DNA of 15,358 nucleotides, from assembly GCA_051657245.1 (NCBI GenBank), contig JBOFKI010000064.1, positions 1 to 15,358 on the forward strand, written 5' to 3'. A model generated the notes under the pieces. The model worked only from the letters and a program-made list of their open reading frames with translations, had not been told where the DNA came from and searched no databases. The translations under genes and the position numbers were made by a program. Below are positions 13,844 through 15,358 of this stretch, piece after piece (within the stretch, counting starts at the first letter, position 1; every line of letters begins with the position of its first letter). The DNA is from JBOFFI01 sp051657245 (lineage in GTDB: Bacteria; Pseudomonadota; Alphaproteobacteria; Holosporales; JBOFFI01).

Positions 13844-13872
13844 ATAAGAAAACAGCGATATGAAGCTCTCAA
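13844..13872 (-). promoter_or_regulatory. Candidate sigma70-type promoter of bamA
   Basis: On the minus strand TTGAGA (13867-13872; five of six match) and TCTTAT (13844-13849; four of six) are 17 bases apart. This predicts a leader of about 33 bases with AAAAAGG four bases before the bamA ATG. It would allow bamA, skp, lpxD and fabZ to be transcribed separately from rseP. Confidence 0.35.
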
Positions 13873-13897
13873 TCCCCAATTTTTTTAATCGATCTAA

Positions 13898-15037
13898 TTA
13901 CTTAAACAACCCCGCAAAAAAATGAAACACTTTAAGCTGTGATAAATCATTCCAAGTTGAAAAAACAACCAAACTCAGCACACAAAATAAACCAAAACGA
14001 AACCCCCACTCCTGGGCTTTTTCCGAAAGAGGTTTGCCTCGAACTGCTTCAATTCCATAAAAAAGCAAATGCCCACCATCCAGCATGGGAATGGGAAAAA
14101 GATTAATTAATCCCAAATTAATAGAAAGCAACCCCATAAACCAGAAAAAAGTTGGCAAACCAAGGGATGCAACATCACCAGACATTTTCGCAATACGCAG
14201 CACACCCCCAATTTCATCTCCTGAGCGCATACCCGTTAACATCTGTCCAACAGCTTCAAGGGTTTTCCAGGAAATCACAAAAACCTCTCCAACAGCCTTT
14301 TTAACAGCCACAAAAGGATTTTGTGAAATAAATTCAACTTGCCCACTTGGGCTTACCCCAAGCCTCCCAATACGATGGGAAGAACCAAACCGATCTTGAA
14401 AATAAATCGTCTCAGGCACCACAGAAATCTGGAATGTTTCGCTTTCTCTTTGAATCTCAAAAGCCAAGGTGGTCCCTGGATTTTCTCGAACCACATCAAC
14501 AATCTCTTCAAAGCGATTCACGGGGCTTCCCTGGAGCTTCAAAACCCGATCACCTGTCTTCAGACCCGCTGATGCCGCAGCACTTTCTTGAAGCACATTA
14601 CCTAAAACAGGCACCGTATACCGCTCTCCAACCGTTATAAACACACCTGCAAAGATGACAATGGCAAACAGGTAATTGGCCAATGGTCCAGCCGCTGTCA
14701 CCGCAATCCGCTGCCAGACTGTTTTATAGAACAGAGAATGATCTCTTAAATCTTGAGAAAGAGTCCCCAATTTATCCATGTCTGGTTTGCTTGAAGCATC
14801 CGCATCCCCAAACATTTTAACATAGCCACCAAGAGGAAGCAGGCTGATCTTCCAGCGTGTTCCATGCTTGTCATTCCATCCGAAAAGCTCGGATCCAAAA
14901 CCAATCGAAAAAACTTCAACCTTCACACCATTATAGCGCGCCACGAGGTAATGGCCCAACTCATGAACAAACACAAGAATGGTCAACACCAACAGAAACG
15001 GGATGAGATAACCTAATAAATGAAGAAGCGTATCCAT
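13898..15037 (-). CDS. rseP: Site-2 intramembrane metalloprotease RseP
   Basis: RseP cuts membrane-bound anti-sigma factors and remnant signal peptides in the inner membrane. The 379-residue protein has the zinc motif VHELGH (His25, Glu26, His29) in the first membrane helix, the GYVKMFG loop (71-77), a second helix (about 116-135), one PDZ domain (about 142-208) and the second active-site motif NLFPIPMLDGG (312-322, Asp320) near the C-terminal helices. One PDZ domain instead of the two of E. coli is usual outside the Gammaproteobacteria. GAGGAAA lies directly before the ATG. It is first in the rseP-bamA-skp-lpxD-fabZ order; dxr and cdsA, normally upstream, are not here. Confidence 0.96.
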   Translation of the reverse strand: MDTLLHLLGYLIPFLLVLTILVFVHELGHYLVARYNGVKVEVFSIGFGSELFGWNDKHGTRWKISLLPLGGYVKMFGDADASSKPDMDKLGTLSQDLRDHSLFYKTVWQRIAVTAAGPLANYLFAIVIFAGVFITVGERYTVPVLGNVLQESAAASAGLKTGDRVLKLQGSPVNRFEEIVDVVRENPGTTLAFEIQRESETFQISVVPETIYFQDRFGSSHRIGRLGVSPSGQVEFISQNPFVAVKKAVGEVFVISWKTLEAVGQMLTGMRSGDEIGGVLRIAKMSGDVASLGLPTFFWFMGLLSINLGLINLFPIPMLDGGHLLFYGIEAVRGKPLSEKAQEWGFRFGLFCVLSLVVFSTWNDLSQLKVFHFFAGLFK

Positions 15038-15143
15038 TTTCCTCTACAATCAACCTCAGCATATTCCCACCCTTTGTAACGTGCCTTTCATCAGAACACA
15101 ATCAAAAAAAACTTCCTCCCCTCAAATTTGGCGAAAACGAAAC

Positions 15144-15166
15144 GGGTTAATCCCTTAAATTAACCC
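15144..15166. repeat. Perfect 8-bp inverted repeat upstream of rseP
   Basis: GGGTTAAT (15144-15151) pairs with ATTAACCC (15159-15166) across a seven-base loop. No T-run follows on either strand. It overlaps the stop codon of a short minus-strand open frame that ends at 15147, so it may be the weak terminator of a truncated gene or an operator of rseP. Confidence 0.5.
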
Positions 15167-15227
15167 CAGCTCGACGTAAGGCTTTAAGAATTATTTGATA
15201 AGACTTGAAGAAAGGTGAGGAACCCTT
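15147..15227 (-). pseudogene. Possible 3' fragment of a gene cut by the IS element
   Basis: A minus-strand frame reads from the edge of the IS (near 15228) as GSSPFFKSYQIILKALRRAG and then VNLRD to a TAA at 15147-15149. It looks protein-like, with a basic amphipathic helix, but is only 26 codons and matches nothing I recognise. If real, the IS removed its 5' part. Confidence 0.2.
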
Positions 15228-15228
15228 A

Positions 15229-15358
15229 GATAGTGTCGTCAAAAGATTTTTTTTATGTTAGGATGATATGTAGAATCAATCAAAAAAAGGATTTTTTTAT
15301 GACAGCTTCTCATCGACGTCACGATATTTCTGATCACGTATGGAGCCTTTTAGAGCCC
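15229..15358 (+). mobile_element. IS5-family insertion sequence, left part (continues past the window)
   Basis: The segment from about 15229 begins GATAGTGTCGTCAAAAG, a likely terminal inverted repeat, and leads directly into an IS5-type transposase reading frame. The exact left end is inferred; TTA at 15226-15228 could be the short target duplication. The right end lies outside the window. Confidence 0.7.
15299..15358 (+). CDS. IS5-family transposase, N-terminal 20 codons (partial)
   Basis: The frame opens at the ATG at 15299-15301 and reads MTASHRRHDISDHVWSLLEP to the window edge. The RHDISDxxWxLLEP pattern is the standard start of IS5-family transposases, in the group often encoded by two overlapping frames. 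AAAGG lies eight bases before the ATG. Activity cannot be judged because the catalytic part is outside the window. Confidence 0.85.
   Translation, partial: MTASHRRHDISDHVWSLLEP

Overview
The window looks like a chromosomal segment of a Gram-negative alphaproteobacterium, probably an obligate intracellular one of the Holosporales/Rickettsiales type. The envelope genes (rseP, bamA, skp, lpxD, fabZ), dapF, an LppC-like lipoprotein next to rsmI, a short RNase D and a tatD/PhnP-like pair fit this lineage. A secreted F-box protein with leucine-rich repeats and scattered transposase debris fit life inside a eukaryotic host. The lineage call is inference from gene content and order, not from a database comparison.

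Layout, left to right. Positions 1-407 hold no intact gene: a possible 5' end of a minus-strand ORF running off the window, then an IS630-type transposase fragment. Positions 408-1160 (+) encode the F-box/LRR protein. It converges on rsmI (1215-2063, -), which diverges from an LppC/LpoA-like lipoprotein gene (2164-3330, +). A plus-strand block follows: an unrecognised acidic protein (about 3501-4001) whose stop codon lies inside tRNA-Pro(GGG), then tRNA-Leu(CAG), a RNase D-family gene and rnc. A decayed integrase/transposase tail (about 5556-5774, -) closes this block.

From 5789 to 15037 all genes are on the minus strand, in two clusters. The first reads dapF > tatD > PhnP-like metallo-hydrolase > class II aldolase-like gene and is tightly spaced. 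The second reads rseP > bamA > skp > lpxD > fabZ, with 4-base to about 90-base junctions: envelope stress protease, outer-membrane protein assembly, periplasmic chaperone, lipid A acylation and fatty-acid dehydration. A 376-base gap between fabZ and dapF carries a perfect palindrome, a second dyad and a 23-base tandem repeat. The window ends in the left part of an IS5-family element (from about 15229) with the first 20 codons of its transposase.

The most notable points are the secreted F-box/LRR protein (a candidate host-ubiquitin effector), two tRNAs embedded in a unit with two RNase genes, Pro instead of Arg in the near-invariant L6 motif of BamA, and conserved gene blocks that stop at IS remnants or repeats. 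The last suggests that this genome was reshuffled by insertion sequences. No CRISPR array, prophage or defence system is visible.
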